The position numbers and the translations under genes are program-made. The notes under the pieces are model-generated. The model worked only from the letters and a program-made list of their open reading frames with translations. It did no database searches and was not told the origin of the DNA. A stretch of 64,000 bases of DNA from Streptomyces marispadix (GTDB taxonomy: Bacteria > Actinomycetota > Actinomycetes > Streptomycetales > Streptomycetaceae), in assembly GCF_022524345.1 (NCBI RefSeq), contig NZ_JAKWJU010000002.1, forward strand, positions 5,191,001 to 5,255,000. Direction: 5' to 3'. Positions 19,622 to 28,482 of this stretch are shown piece after piece (positions within the stretch are counted from its first letter, which is position 1; every line of letters starts with the position of its first letter).

Positions 19622-20646
19622 CCGACCGCCTTCCCGTCCTCGCCGTCACCCTCGGCGACCCCGCCGGTATCGGGCCGGAGATCACGGCCCGTACGCTCGC
19701 CGATCCGCGTACGGCGGAGCTGGGGCGCGGCATCGCCGTCGGAGACGCCGCAGTGCTGCGGCGGGCCGTGAAGGTGTGCGGGCTCGACGTCGAGGTGAAC
19801 GCGGTGTCGTCGGTCGGCGAGGCGCGCTTCGCGCCGGGCACCGTCGACGTGCTCGACCTCGGTGTGGCCGGTGACGACCTCGAGTGGGGGCAGGTCAGCG
19901 CGGTGGCGGGGCGTTCCGCGGTGGCCGCGATCGAGGCCGCAACGACTGCCGCCATGGCGGGCGAAGTCGACGGCATCGTCACCGCGCCCATCAACAAGGA
20001 GGCGGTCTGGGCGGCCGGAGCGGAGCATCTCGGCCACACCGAGATGCTCGGCGAACTCACCGGCGCCGCACACTTCGACACGATGTTCGTGGTCCGTGGG
20101 CTGAAGATCTTCTTCACCACGCGCCATGTCTCTCTGCGCAAGGCCCTGGACCAGCTCGACGAGGAACGGGTGGCGGCCAGCATCCGCCATGCGGTGACCG
20201 CCCTGCGGGTGTTCGGCCACGACGAGCCGCGCCTGGGCGTCGCCGCCGTCAACCCCCACGGAGGGGAGAACGGCCACTTCGGCGACGAGGAGATCACCGC
20301 CCTGCGCCCCGCGGTGGAGCGCACCGCGGCGGAGGGCCTGGACGTCACCGGCCCGGTGCCGGCCGACTCCGTCTTCCACCAGGGACTGCAGGGACGGTTC
20401 GACGGTGTGCTGTCGCACTTCCACGATCAGGGTCATATCCCGGCCAAGACAGTCGACTTCGACGGCACGGTCTCGGTGACGGTCGGCCTCCCGATCCTTC
20501 GTACGTCCGTGGACCACGGCACGGCCTTCGACATCGCGGGCACCGGCAAGGCGTCCCCGAAGACGATGGCGGCGGCGTTCCGCGCCGGTGTCGACTTCAG
20601 CGCCTGGACCGAACGCATCCGGGCCGCGTACGGCACCGGGGCCTGA
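19618..20646 (+). CDS. pdxA2: PdxA2-type 4-phospho-acid 3-dehydrogenase
   Basis: A 342-aa member of the PdxA family of metal-dependent, NAD-linked beta-decarboxylating dehydrogenases. Motifs include LGDPAGIGPEITA, GIVTAPINKEA, GHTEMLGELTG, AAVNPHGGE and LSHFHDQGHIPAKT (metal-binding His residues). Co-translation with a DUF1537 kinase points to PdxA2, which oxidises 4-phospho-D-threonate or -erythronate, with decarboxylation giving dihydroxyacetone phosphate and CO2, rather than to vitamin B6 synthesis; Streptomyces make PLP by PdxS/PdxT. The start overlaps the kinase stop by 4 bases. Confidence 0.92.
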   Translation: MTDRLPVLAVTLGDPAGIGPEITARTLADPRTAELGRGIAVGDAAVLRRAVKVCGLDVEVNAVSSVGEARFAPGTVDVLDLGVAGDDLEWGQVSAVAGRSAVAAIEAATTAAMAGEVDGIVTAPINKEAVWAAGAEHLGHTEMLGELTGAAHFDTMFVVRGLKIFFTTRHVSLRKALDQLDEERVAASIRHAVTALRVFGHDEPRLGVAAVNPHGGENGHFGDEEITALRPAVERTAAEGLDVTGPVPADSVFHQGLQGRFDGVLSHFHDQGHIPAKTVDFDGTVSVTVGLPILRTSVDHGTAFDIAGTGKASPKTMAAAFRAGVDFSAWTERIRAAYGTGA

Positions 20647-20736
20647 GCGCCCGGCCCGCGAGAACAACCCCCGCGAGAGCCACCTCCGTGAGGACGACCC
20701 CAACCCCTCCATCGAACAGCGCAGTTGGAGCCGCAG

Positions 20737-22185
20737 ATGACAGCCCCCGCATCTCCGGACGGTCCCGGAGACGGAGACCGGAGCGCCGCCGCAACGACGC
20801 CGATACCCGCCAGGCGCTGGACGTACGTCATCCCCGTCGCCGTGGTGATGTACATGCTGGCGTTCCTCGACCGCAGCAACGTCTCCGTGGTCCTGCCCTA
20901 TATGGACGGCGACTTGAGCCTTTCGGCCGCCGACGAGGGCATGGTCACCGGCGTCTTCTTCCTCGGCTACGTCTTCCTCCAGATCCCCGGCGCGATCCTG
21001 GCGCAGCGCTGGAGTGCCCGTAAGACCGTGCTGATCCTGATGGTCGCGTGGGGTCTCGCCGCCATGGCGTGCGGGCTCGTACGTACGAAGGAGCAGTTCT
21101 ACGTCGCGCGGTTCGTGCTGGGGCTGTTCGAGGGCGGGGTGTGGCCGGCGGTGCTGATCCTGCTGGCGTCGTGGTTCCCGCTGCGAGAGCGTGCGCGGGC
21201 CAACGCGCTGTGGATGGCGTGTCTGCCGGTCTCGTCCATCGTGATGGCCCCGCTCTCCGGCCTGATGCTGGACCACACGGACTGGCGCTGGGTGCTGCTG
21301 CTTCAGGGCTTTCCGCCGCTGCTGTGGGCGGTCGTCTGGTGGTTCGCGGTGGCGGACCACCCCGCGCAGGCACGCTGGATCTCGCGGAGCGAGGCCCGGT
21401 ACGTCGAGGAGGCGCTGGCTGCCGACGAGGCGGCGAAGCCCAAGACGGGTTCAGGTTCCTATCCGGAGGCGGTCAGGCAGCGGTCCGTGCTCGTGCTGAT
21501 CGCGATCTACTTCTTCTGGATCACCGGGTTCTACGGCTTCACGCTGTGGCTGCCGTCCGTCGTCAAGACCCTTACGCACGACGGTTCTTCGACGGAGGTG
21601 GGGCTGCTCAGCGCGATCCCGTTCACCGTGGCGCTGGTGGTGATGGTGGCCAACGCGGCATGGTCGGACCGTACGGGCAAGCGGCGTCAGGCCGTCGCCG
21701 TCCCGCTGGTCGTCGCCGTGGCGGCGCTGCTGCTGGGGCAGGTCGTACAGGGCGGCGTGCTCGGGATGGTGCTGCTGTGTGTCACCGCGGGCGCCCTGTA
21801 CGCGCCGTACGGGCCCTTCTGGGCGATCCCCGGCGGTGTGCTGCGGATCGAGGTGGTGGCGGTCGCCATGGGGCTCATCAACGCCCTGGGGAATCTGGGC
21901 GGTTACGTCGGCCCGTATCTCGTGGGGTGGCTGACGGACAGCACGGGTACGAGTGTGACGGGCTTCGGCGTGCTCGCCGCGTTCCTGGCCGTGGCGGTGG
22001 TGCTGGTGCTCACCGGGCTGGGTCCTTCGGCCGGGCCGGAGGCGGCGAACTCGCCTCCCGTGGCATCGGGTTCGCGGTCCTCCCCGTCGTCCTCCACGGG
22101 GCCGGGTGCGGTGCCGTCCCAGACGTCCCATGCGGCGTACTCAGCTTCGTCGGCGGCCAAGCGCGGTGCGGAGGAAGGCAGTTGA
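20737..22185 (+). CDS. MFS transporter, anion:cation symporter type (sugar acid permease)
   Basis: A 482-aa permease with 12 predicted membrane helices. The ATG at 20737 has GGAG six bases upstream; a TTG at 20725 is the alternative. Features of the ACS/GudP-like subfamily are LAFLDRSNVSVVLPYMDGDL in helix 1 (split by loop), GYVFLQIPGAILAQRW, RFVLGLFEGGVWPAVL and WFPLRERARANALW. A Ser/Ala/Gly-rich cytoplasmic tail of about 55 residues ends the protein. Its position after kinase and dehydrogenase suggests uptake of the four-carbon sugar acid. The stop overlaps the regulator start (TTGA). Confidence 0.9.
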   Translation: MTAPASPDGPGDGDRSAAATTPIPARRWTYVIPVAVVMYMLAFLDRSNVSVVLPYMDGDLSLSAADEGMVTGVFFLGYVFLQIPGAILAQRWSARKTVLILMVAWGLAAMACGLVRTKEQFYVARFVLGLFEGGVWPAVLILLASWFPLRERARANALWMACLPVSSIVMAPLSGLMLDHTDWRWVLLLQGFPPLLWAVVWWFAVADHPAQARWISRSEARYVEEALAADEAAKPKTGSGSYPEAVRQRSVLVLIAIYFFWITGFYGFTLWLPSVVKTLTHDGSSTEVGLLSAIPFTVALVVMVANAAWSDRTGKRRQAVAVPLVVAVAALLLGQVVQGGVLGMVLLCVTAGALYAPYGPFWAIPGGVLRIEVVAVAMGLINALGNLGGYVGPYLVGWLTDSTGTSVTGFGVLAAFLAVAVVLVLTGLGPSAGPEAANSPPVASGSRSSPSSSTGPGAVPSQTSHAAYSASSAAKRGAEEGS

Positions 22186-22988
22186 GCGGCGCACGCGTGC
22201 GCGCGACCCGAAAGGGCACGGCACGGCGCCGCGACGACATCCTCCGCGAGGTGCTCGCGGGCAACGGTGAGATATCCGAACTCGCCGCCCGCTTCGGCAT
22301 CTCCGTCTCCACCGTCCGCCGCGATCTGCAACAGCTCGCGGGCGACGGGCACATCCACCGCACCTACGGGGGTGCCGTCGCGGGCGGGCGCTCCGCCGAA
22401 CTCACCCTGGACGAGAAGGAGTCGGGCAACCGCGCCCAGAAGGACGCCATCGCACGGGCCGCCGCCGAGCGCGTCTGCGAAGGCGACGTGATCCTGATCG
22501 ACGCGGGTACGACGACGGGGCGGCTGGCACGGGCGCTGAAGGGGCGGGGCGGGCTCACCGTCGTCACCAACTCCACCATCGCTCTGGGACATCTCGCCGA
22601 GGAGCAGGGCATCGAACTCGTGGTCCTCGGCGGGCGGGTACGCCGTCCGAACGGTGCGATCCTCGGCCCCGAGGGAGAGGAGACGCTGCGGCGGCTCACC
22701 CCCGATCTGGTCTTCCTCGGCGCCGACGGGCTGCACGCCCGCGACGGTCTCTCGTGCCCAAGCCTCGAACAGGCCCATTCCAAGGAGCTGATGGCGGCGC
22801 GCGGACGTGAGGCGGTCGTGCTCGCGGACTCCTCCAAGCTGGGCGGCAGTCCCTTTCCGTACCACGCGCGTCCCGGGGGTCGTTGGACGCTCATGACGGA
22901 TGAGGACGCGGACCCTGGGGAGGTGTCGCGGTTCGCGGCGGACGGGACCTGCGAGGTCGTGACCGTGAGCGTGACCGCGGCTGCCTAG
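22182..22988 (+). CDS. DeoR family transcriptional regulator
   Basis: A 268-aa sugar-responsive regulator. The TTG at 22182 is chosen because GGAGGAAGG lies just upstream and it overlaps the permease stop. The N-terminal helix-turn-helix reads RRDDILREVLAGNGEIS and FGISVSTVRRDLQQL, with the hinge HRTYGGAV. The C-terminal ISOCOT-type effector domain has IDAGTTTGRLARAL, VVTNSTIALGHLA, LGGRVRRPNGAILGP and LADSSKLGG. It probably controls this operon in response to a phosphorylated intermediate; a palindrome near 17900 is a candidate operator. Confidence 0.92.
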   Translation: MSGARVRATRKGTARRRDDILREVLAGNGEISELAARFGISVSTVRRDLQQLAGDGHIHRTYGGAVAGGRSAELTLDEKESGNRAQKDAIARAAAERVCEGDVILIDAGTTTGRLARALKGRGGLTVVTNSTIALGHLAEEQGIELVVLGGRVRRPNGAILGPEGEETLRRLTPDLVFLGADGLHARDGLSCPSLEQAHSKELMAARGREAVVLADSSKLGGSPFPYHARPGGRWTLMTDEDADPGEVSRFAADGTCEVVTVSVTAAA

Positions 22989-23247
22989 TCCGGCAAGTAC
23001 GTGCGCCGCTTCTCCTCGTGTCGAAGGCCCGCTTCGGGTGTTCCAAGTCCCGCTTCTCGTCGCGTGGTTGTGTGGTTCTGTCCCTGTCGTATTCCTGCCT
23101 TCGGCCTTGTTCACTCCAACGGCCGGGCGCTCGGCGTGAGTCGAGGGCGCGTGCGGGGGCGCTTTCCCTTGAGAGCCTGTCGTCGTTGATCGACTGCGCT
23201 CTACGGTCGGGGAGTTCAGATCGGCCGAGGTGGACGGTGCGTGTCGG

Positions 23248-26200
23248 ATGACGGGAACGGTGCCGGCGGAGCAGGCGCTGGTGCGGATCTGCGATCCGGC
23301 GGGGCGGCCCCGGGGGACGGGCTTCGTCGCTGACGGCAGGGGCACCGTGATCACCAGCCACGAGGCGGTGGACGGGCTGGACCGCCTCGTCGTGTACGCC
23401 CGTGAAGCGGGCGGTCTGCGGGTGGAGTCGGGCTGGGTCACGCCCCTGCCCGAGTGGGACCTCGCGCTCATCCGTACGGACGGGCTCGGCGTCGCGCCGC
23501 TGCTCATCGGCTCGGACCGGGCGGGCGCGGCAGCCCCGACGCCCGTGCAGATCCTCACGCTGCGGGGCGAGTCGGAAGACCAGTCGGGAGGCCGATCGCA
23601 GGGCGAGTCGCAGGGCGTTGCCGGGAGCGGTAGCCGCGCGGATGCCACGCTGACCGGGACCGCCACCGCCGTCACGTACACCTCCGCCGCCCGCCGCCAC
23701 GAACTGGACGGCGGCGCACTGGAGTTGAGCCTCACCACCACCGCCGCTGCTCGCCGGTTCCTCCTGGACCGGACGGCGACGGGATCGCCCGTACTCGACC
23801 CGCGTACAGGAGCTGTCCTCGGGGTGGTGGGCACGGCGCTGCACGTTCAGGGCGGGCGCAGCCTCCCGGACCGTCGTGGCGCCGGGTTCGCCGTTCCGCT
23901 GCGCAGGGCCGGACTCTGGGACCTGGACGGACAGTTGGCGGACACGCTCGCGCACAACGCGGCGACCGTCCCCGGCTTCGGGCCCGACCTCAATCTGGCG
24001 GGGGCCCTGCGGCTGACGGCTGCGACCGTGCGCCCTGCGGCGGCACGTGCGCAGGCCACCGCCGCATGCCATGTGGAACGTCCCGAAGTCACCGGCGCTC
24101 TACGGGAGTTCGGCGAGAGCGGCGCCTCGGTGACGGCGCTGGTGGGCCGCCCCGGGACGGGCCGTACGACCTGTCTGGCCGAGTTCGCCGCGATAAGGGC
24201 CGACGGCGCCCGGCCCGCGCCCACGGTGTGGCTGCGGGGTGCGCAGCTACGCGCAGGCGACGGCAGCGTACGGGAGGCACTGGGACGGGCGTTGAGGCAG
24301 GCGTCGAGGCAGATGTCGAAGCAGGTCTCGAAGCAGGACGTGTCCGATCAGGGCGGTCCGGACTCGGCGGTTGTGGAATCCGGAGCGCCGAGTGCCGATG
24401 GACCGGACGACTCTCCGTGCGCGGATGTGGTGTCCCGGCTGGCCCGCGAGGCGCGGCGCCCACTGCTGGTGCTGCTCGACGCTCCCGAGGAGATGCCCCC
24501 GGCTCTCTGCCGTGACCTGCGCCGGTGGACGGCGGGGACGGCCGGGTGGCTGAGTGCGTCCGGCGCCCGCTTGATCGTCGCCTGCGGTCCCGAACAGTGG
24601 GAGCGGCTGGGCCCGTTGTTCCCCGCAGGAATGCTCTACGACGGGCGGGGCGGTGCTCTCACGCCCGACGCGGAGACCGACGGGCCGCCCCCTTGCGTGA
24701 GGCTCTGTGACCTGCCCGCCGCCGCGGCCGCAGACGCACGCGGACTGTACGGGCTCGGCACGTCCGACCTCGCGGCACCCGACGCCGCGCATCCGCTCGC
24801 GATGCGCATGCTGGCGGAGATCCATGCCGACCAGCACGCAGACCGTATGCGAGGAGACGCCGCACCCTCCGGGCCGGCGGGTCGAGTCGCCCCGCAGCCA
24901 CGGCACTTGAGCAGAGACGCGGTCTTCTCCGCATATCTCGACCTCGTCGCGCTTCGCGTCGCCCGAAGGCTCGACTGCACGGCAACGCCCGTACGAATGC
25001 GGCGACTCGCGGCCCGTACGGCGGGAGCGCTGCACGAGGCCGCGCGCCGCAGCCTCGGCCCGGCGCGAGGGGTCCTGAGCCGGGCCGCGTTCGAGGAGGT
25101 CTTCCCATGGGAGGGCGGCTGGGCGCAGTCAGTGCTCGCGGACGGTGTACTGGAGGCGGCCGGCGGCGAAGTCCGCTTCGCCGACGAGGAGTTCGGCGAG
25201 TGGATGCAGGGCCGCCATCTGGATGTGGACGCGGCGCTCTCGGCGCTCGTGCACGAGCCCGATGAGCGCGGGGGCGGCGCTCTCGTCCCCAGAGAGCGGA
25301 TCGGACCCGTCGTACATGCGCTTGTGCTCTGCGGTGCGCTGGAAGGCGCCGGAGCGCTGGAGCGGCGGCTGCGTCCGCTGGCCGACATGATCACCTCCAC
25401 CCGGCCGGACAAGCGGCCCGGCACCCCCTCCGGCACCGGCACCGATGACCCCGGCCGTGGGCCCGGCCCGGGAAGCGAGGCCCGCTGGTGGGCACGCCGT
25501 CTGCTGCGGGACACGCTGCTGCGCGTCCCCGACGCCCGCCCCCACTACGGACTGCTGCGTGGGCTCGCGGAGCACTTCGGCGCCCAACCCCCTGGGGCGG
25601 CGGCGGAGTTCGGACCGTCGTTCTGGAGGCGCCTGGCGCTGCCGATCGCGCAGCGCACGGGTCTGCTGCGGCTGCTGCTCCCCGCCGACGCACCGCCTGG
25701 AGCCGGCGGAGCCGGACCCGACGGGCGCTACCTCGACGTGGTCGGCGAGCTGCTGACCGAGGAGCCGGAGACCGTACTGCCGCTGCTGTGCGGCTGGTTC
25801 ACCGACCGCAGGCCGCTGACGGGGCTCCGGGAAGCCGAACCGTGCGGCGGCCCCCACGGCCGAGGAGATGCGGACGCGGAGGCGCCTCGGGCCACGGTCG
25901 CCTCTGCCGCTCAGGCTCTGCTGTACGCCCATCGCAGGCAGGCAGGCGACATGCTGCTGGACCTGCTCACCGACGCATGCCATCCGCGGGCCGACGAACT
26001 CCTCGACGACCTCGCACAGGAGGAGCCCTCCGCGCTGTGCCGTGCCGTCGACCGCTGGGCGAACCACGCGGCGTCGCTGCGGCGGACGGCCGCCGCCGAG
26101 TACGGGCCGCTGATGGTGCGGCAGACACGCTCCGACACCGACCGCAGACATCTGGAACGGGCGGCGCACGCCCTGCTGCGCGTCCCCGGCAGCACCGCCA

Positions 26201-27273
26201 CGCACGGTCCTTCGGCCATGGCGATGCTGCTACGGCTGCGGCAGCAGGCACCGGAGCTCCGGCCAGACGCACAGGGGCCGTCGTCCGCATCGTCGGCCGC
26301 CGCCCGACCGGCAGCGGACACCCGCCAGCCGGAAGGGTCTCGGCTGCCGGAAGGGTCTCGCCCGCCGGAAGGGACGGCGGAAGGGGACCGTGAACTCGGC
26401 ACCGCACTCGGCCTCCTCGCCGCCACCGGCGCGGTGGAGCTGGCGGACGCCCTCACAGACGAGATCGAGCACCGGCCCGAACGCGCCCTCGCGGCTTTCC
26501 GTTCATGGCTGTGCGCACAGCCCGGCGGCGGCGCTCGGCACCTCACCGCAGTGCTCGCGGCCGTGCGCATCCCGCGGCTGGCCGTATCTGCCGCCGAAGT
26601 GGTGCGCGAATACGCGGAGTTGCGGCCGGAGACCGCCGGGGATGCGCTGGCCGCGTTCGTACGGGGCAGAATCGCGCGCCGCCCTCGGCAGTGCTGCCCG
26701 GCGCTTCAGTCGCTTACCGACGCGCTGCTGTGCACGCCGTATGCGCCGCTGCGGGCAGCGCTCGCGCGGGCGCTGGGAGCCCTGGGCGGGCCGGTGGCGG
26801 AGGAGCTGCTGAGCGTGCTGCTCGTGGGGGAGCGCGATCCGGGGGTGCTCGACGCGGCGCTGGAGGCGGTGGCGCGTCGGGGCGAGGGGGAGTCCGACGC
26901 GGACGGCCCGGGGGCTCATGCTGCCCGTACGGGCCAGACCGCCCGGATCGTGCGGCAGCTCGGGCTGCTCATGGCACGTACCCCGGAGGAAGCGGCACGC
27001 TTCGAACGCCGCGTGGCCGAGCTGTCCCGGGAGGTCCCGGGCTTCGCCCGCGCGCTGCGAAGCGGGCCGGAGGGCTTCGGCAGCGGCGGCGGCGACGGGA
27101 GCCACAGCGCCGCGCGCGAATCCGGTGCTGCCGCCGTCGCGCCTCACACCTCGGCGGCGCCCAGCGCCTCGCTCGCCGCCGGTGCCCGGACCGGCGCAGC
27201 GGGCGCCGCGGCCCCCGGCGCACCGTCCCCGGGGGGACCGGCCCGGCCCCGGGTCCCGTGCGTGAGCCGCTGA
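23248..27273 (+). CDS. Large trypsin-like/P-loop NTPase protein
   Basis: A 1341-aa multidomain protein of unknown function. Residues about 8-225 form a trypsin-like fold with His38 (TSHEAVDG) and Asp71 (EWDLALIR), but the nucleophile position in RTATGSPV is Thr178, not Ser. A P-loop NTPase follows: Walker A GRPGTGRT (300-307) and Walker B PLLVLLDAPEE (Asp411). Residues about 590-680 are helical, and the long C-terminal half has repeated Ala/Leu-rich helices that look like HEAT-type repeats, ending in a Pro/Ala tail. The layout resembles signalling NTPases with trypsin-like modules. A GTG at 23230 is an alternative start. No ordinary signal peptide is seen. Confidence 0.75.
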   Translation: MTGTVPAEQALVRICDPAGRPRGTGFVADGRGTVITSHEAVDGLDRLVVYAREAGGLRVESGWVTPLPEWDLALIRTDGLGVAPLLIGSDRAGAAAPTPVQILTLRGESEDQSGGRSQGESQGVAGSGSRADATLTGTATAVTYTSAARRHELDGGALELSLTTTAAARRFLLDRTATGSPVLDPRTGAVLGVVGTALHVQGGRSLPDRRGAGFAVPLRRAGLWDLDGQLADTLAHNAATVPGFGPDLNLAGALRLTAATVRPAAARAQATAACHVERPEVTGALREFGESGASVTALVGRPGTGRTTCLAEFAAIRADGARPAPTVWLRGAQLRAGDGSVREALGRALRQASRQMSKQVSKQDVSDQGGPDSAVVESGAPSADGPDDSPCADVVSRLAREARRPLLVLLDAPEEMPPALCRDLRRWTAGTAGWLSASGARLIVACGPEQWERLGPLFPAGMLYDGRGGALTPDAETDGPPPCVRLCDLPAAAAADARGLYGLGTSDLAAPDAAHPLAMRMLAEIHADQHADRMRGDAAPSGPAGRVAPQPRHLSRDAVFSAYLDLVALRVARRLDCTATPVRMRRLAARTAGALHEAARRSLGPARGVLSRAAFEEVFPWEGGWAQSVLADGVLEAAGGEVRFADEEFGEWMQGRHLDVDAALSALVHEPDERGGGALVPRERIGPVVHALVLCGALEGAGALERRLRPLADMITSTRPDKRPGTPSGTGTDDPGRGPGPGSEARWWARRLLRDTLLRVPDARPHYGLLRGLAEHFGAQPPGAAAEFGPSFWRRLALPIAQRTGLLRLLLPADAPPGAGGAGPDGRYLDVVGELLTEEPETVLPLLCGWFTDRRPLTGLREAEPCGGPHGRGDADAEAPRATVASAAQALLYAHRRQAGDMLLDLLTDACHPRADELLDDLAQEEPSALCRAVDRWANHAASLRRTAAAEYGPLMVRQTRSDTDRRHLERAAHALLRVPGSTATHGPSAMAMLLRLRQQAPELRPDAQGPSSASSAAARPAADTRQPEGSRLPEGSRPPEGTAEGDRELGTALGLLAATGAVELADALTDEIEHRPERALAAFRSWLCAQPGGGARHLTAVLAAVRIPRLAVSAAEVVREYAELRPETAGDALAAFVRGRIARRPRQCCPALQSLTDALLCTPYAPLRAALARALGALGGPVAEELLSVLLVGERDPGVLDAALEAVARRGEGESDADGPGAHAARTGQTARIVRQLGLLMARTPEEAARFERRVAELSREVPGFARALRSGPEGFGSGGGDGSHSAARESGAAAVAPHTSAAPSASLAAGARTGAAGAAAPGAPSPGGPARPRVPCVSR

Positions 27274-27336
27274 GCAGCATGGCACCCTTGGACCCGGCGG
27301 AACCATCGGCCCATCGGCATCGGCGAGGAGCAGGAC

Positions 27337-28296
27337 GTGCAGCGCTGGCGTGGCTTGGAGGACATCCCGGAGGGGTGGGGGCGCAGCGCCGTCACCATCG
27401 GCTCGTACGACGGGGTGCACCGCGGGCACCAGCTCATCATCGACCGCACCGTGGCACGCGCCCGTGAACTGGGCGTGCCCGCAGTGGTCGTCACCTTCGA
27501 CCCGCACCCGAGCGAGGTCGTACGTCCCGGAAGCCACCCTCCGCTGCTCGCCCCTCATCCGCGCCGCGCGGAGATCATGGCGGAGCTGGGCGTGGACGCG
27601 GTGCTGGTGCTGCCCTTCACCGCCGAGTTCTCGAAGCTCACCCCGGCCGACTTCGTGGCGAAGGTTCTCGTCGACAAGTTGCACGCGTGCGCCGTCGTGG
27701 AGGGGCCCAACTTCCGCTTCGGGCACAAGGCGGCGGGCGATGTGGCCTTCCTCACCGAGCTGGGCGAGACATACGACTACGAGGTCGTGGTGGTCGACCT
27801 GTATGTGCGCGGCGCGGCCGGCGGCGGCGAGCCCTTCTCCTCGACGCTGGTGCGGCGCCTGGTCGCGGAGGGCGACATGGAGGGCGCGGCGGAGGTGCTG
27901 GGCCGACCGCACCGGGTCGAGGGCGTAGTCGTACGCGGTGCGCAGCGCGGCCGTCAACTGGGCTACCCCACCGCGAACGTGGAGACCGTGCCGCACACCG
28001 CGGTGCCCGCCGACGGCGTCTACGCGGGCTGGCTGAACGCCGACGGCGAGCGGATGCCCGCGGCGATCTCCGTAGGCACCAACCCGCAGTTCGACGGGAC
28101 CGAGCGGACCGTCGAGGCGTATGCGATCGACCGCGTGGACCTGGACCTGTACGGGAAGCACGTGTCGGTCGACTTCCTCCAGTACATCCGCGGCCAGGAG
28201 AAGTTCGACACCCTGGACGCCCTGATGGAGCGGATGGCCGGGGACGTCGACCGCTGCCGTGCGCTGGTGGCCCAGGCGGAGGGCAACGCAGGCTGA
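27337..28296 (+). CDS. ribF: Bifunctional riboflavin kinase/FAD synthetase
   Basis: RibF converts riboflavin to FMN and FMN to FAD (319 aa, GTG start with GAGGAG upstream). The N-terminal FAD synthetase domain has TIGSYDGVHRGHQLII (nucleotidyltransferase G-x-H-x-G-H type) and VEGPNFRFGHKAAGD, then FSSTLVRRLVAEGD. The C-terminal riboflavin kinase domain has GRQLGYPTANVE (phosphate loop) and FDGTERTVEAYAID. In most actinobacteria it directly follows truB; here a kinase/permease operon and the large NTPase separate them. Confidence 0.97.
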   Translation: MQRWRGLEDIPEGWGRSAVTIGSYDGVHRGHQLIIDRTVARARELGVPAVVVTFDPHPSEVVRPGSHPPLLAPHPRRAEIMAELGVDAVLVLPFTAEFSKLTPADFVAKVLVDKLHACAVVEGPNFRFGHKAAGDVAFLTELGETYDYEVVVVDLYVRGAAGGGEPFSSTLVRRLVAEGDMEGAAEVLGRPHRVEGVVVRGAQRGRQLGYPTANVETVPHTAVPADGVYAGWLNADGERMPAAISVGTNPQFDGTERTVEAYAIDRVDLDLYGKHVSVDFLQYIRGQEKFDTLDALMERMAGDVDRCRALVAQAEGNAG

Positions 28297-28397
28297 GGCC
28301 GGGCGGCGCGGCACCGCGCGTGCGTGCGGGGCCGCGTACACGTGCGTGTGCGCCCGGGATTCACGGGCGTAAGGCGAGGCCGCGAGCGAAAGGGGAG

Positions 28398-28428
28398 GGC
28401 CGGGCACGGTGCGGACACCGGCCCGGCC
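28398..28428. terminator. Hairpin between convergent ribF and EspI-like gene
   Basis: Outer arms GGCCGGG (28398-28404) and CCCGGCC (28422-28428) enclose an inner GGTG/CACC stem (28408-28411, 28416-28419). It lies between two genes that end towards each other and may terminate both. Confidence 0.4.
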
Positions 28429-28482
28429 ACTCGATCGTGTCGACCCGCTGCCTAGCCGACCGTCACTGCTTCCTCGCGATCG

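Noticed and set aside
19618..20646. PdxA for vitamin B6 synthesis
   Set aside because: It is coupled to a DUF1537 kinase and a sugar acid permease, and actinobacteria make PLP by PdxS/PdxT. PdxA2-type catabolism fits better.
21048..22181. Upstream extension of the DeoR gene through the permease gene
   Set aside because: The frame is open by composition only. The TTG at 22182 has a strong ribosome site and gives the family N-terminus.
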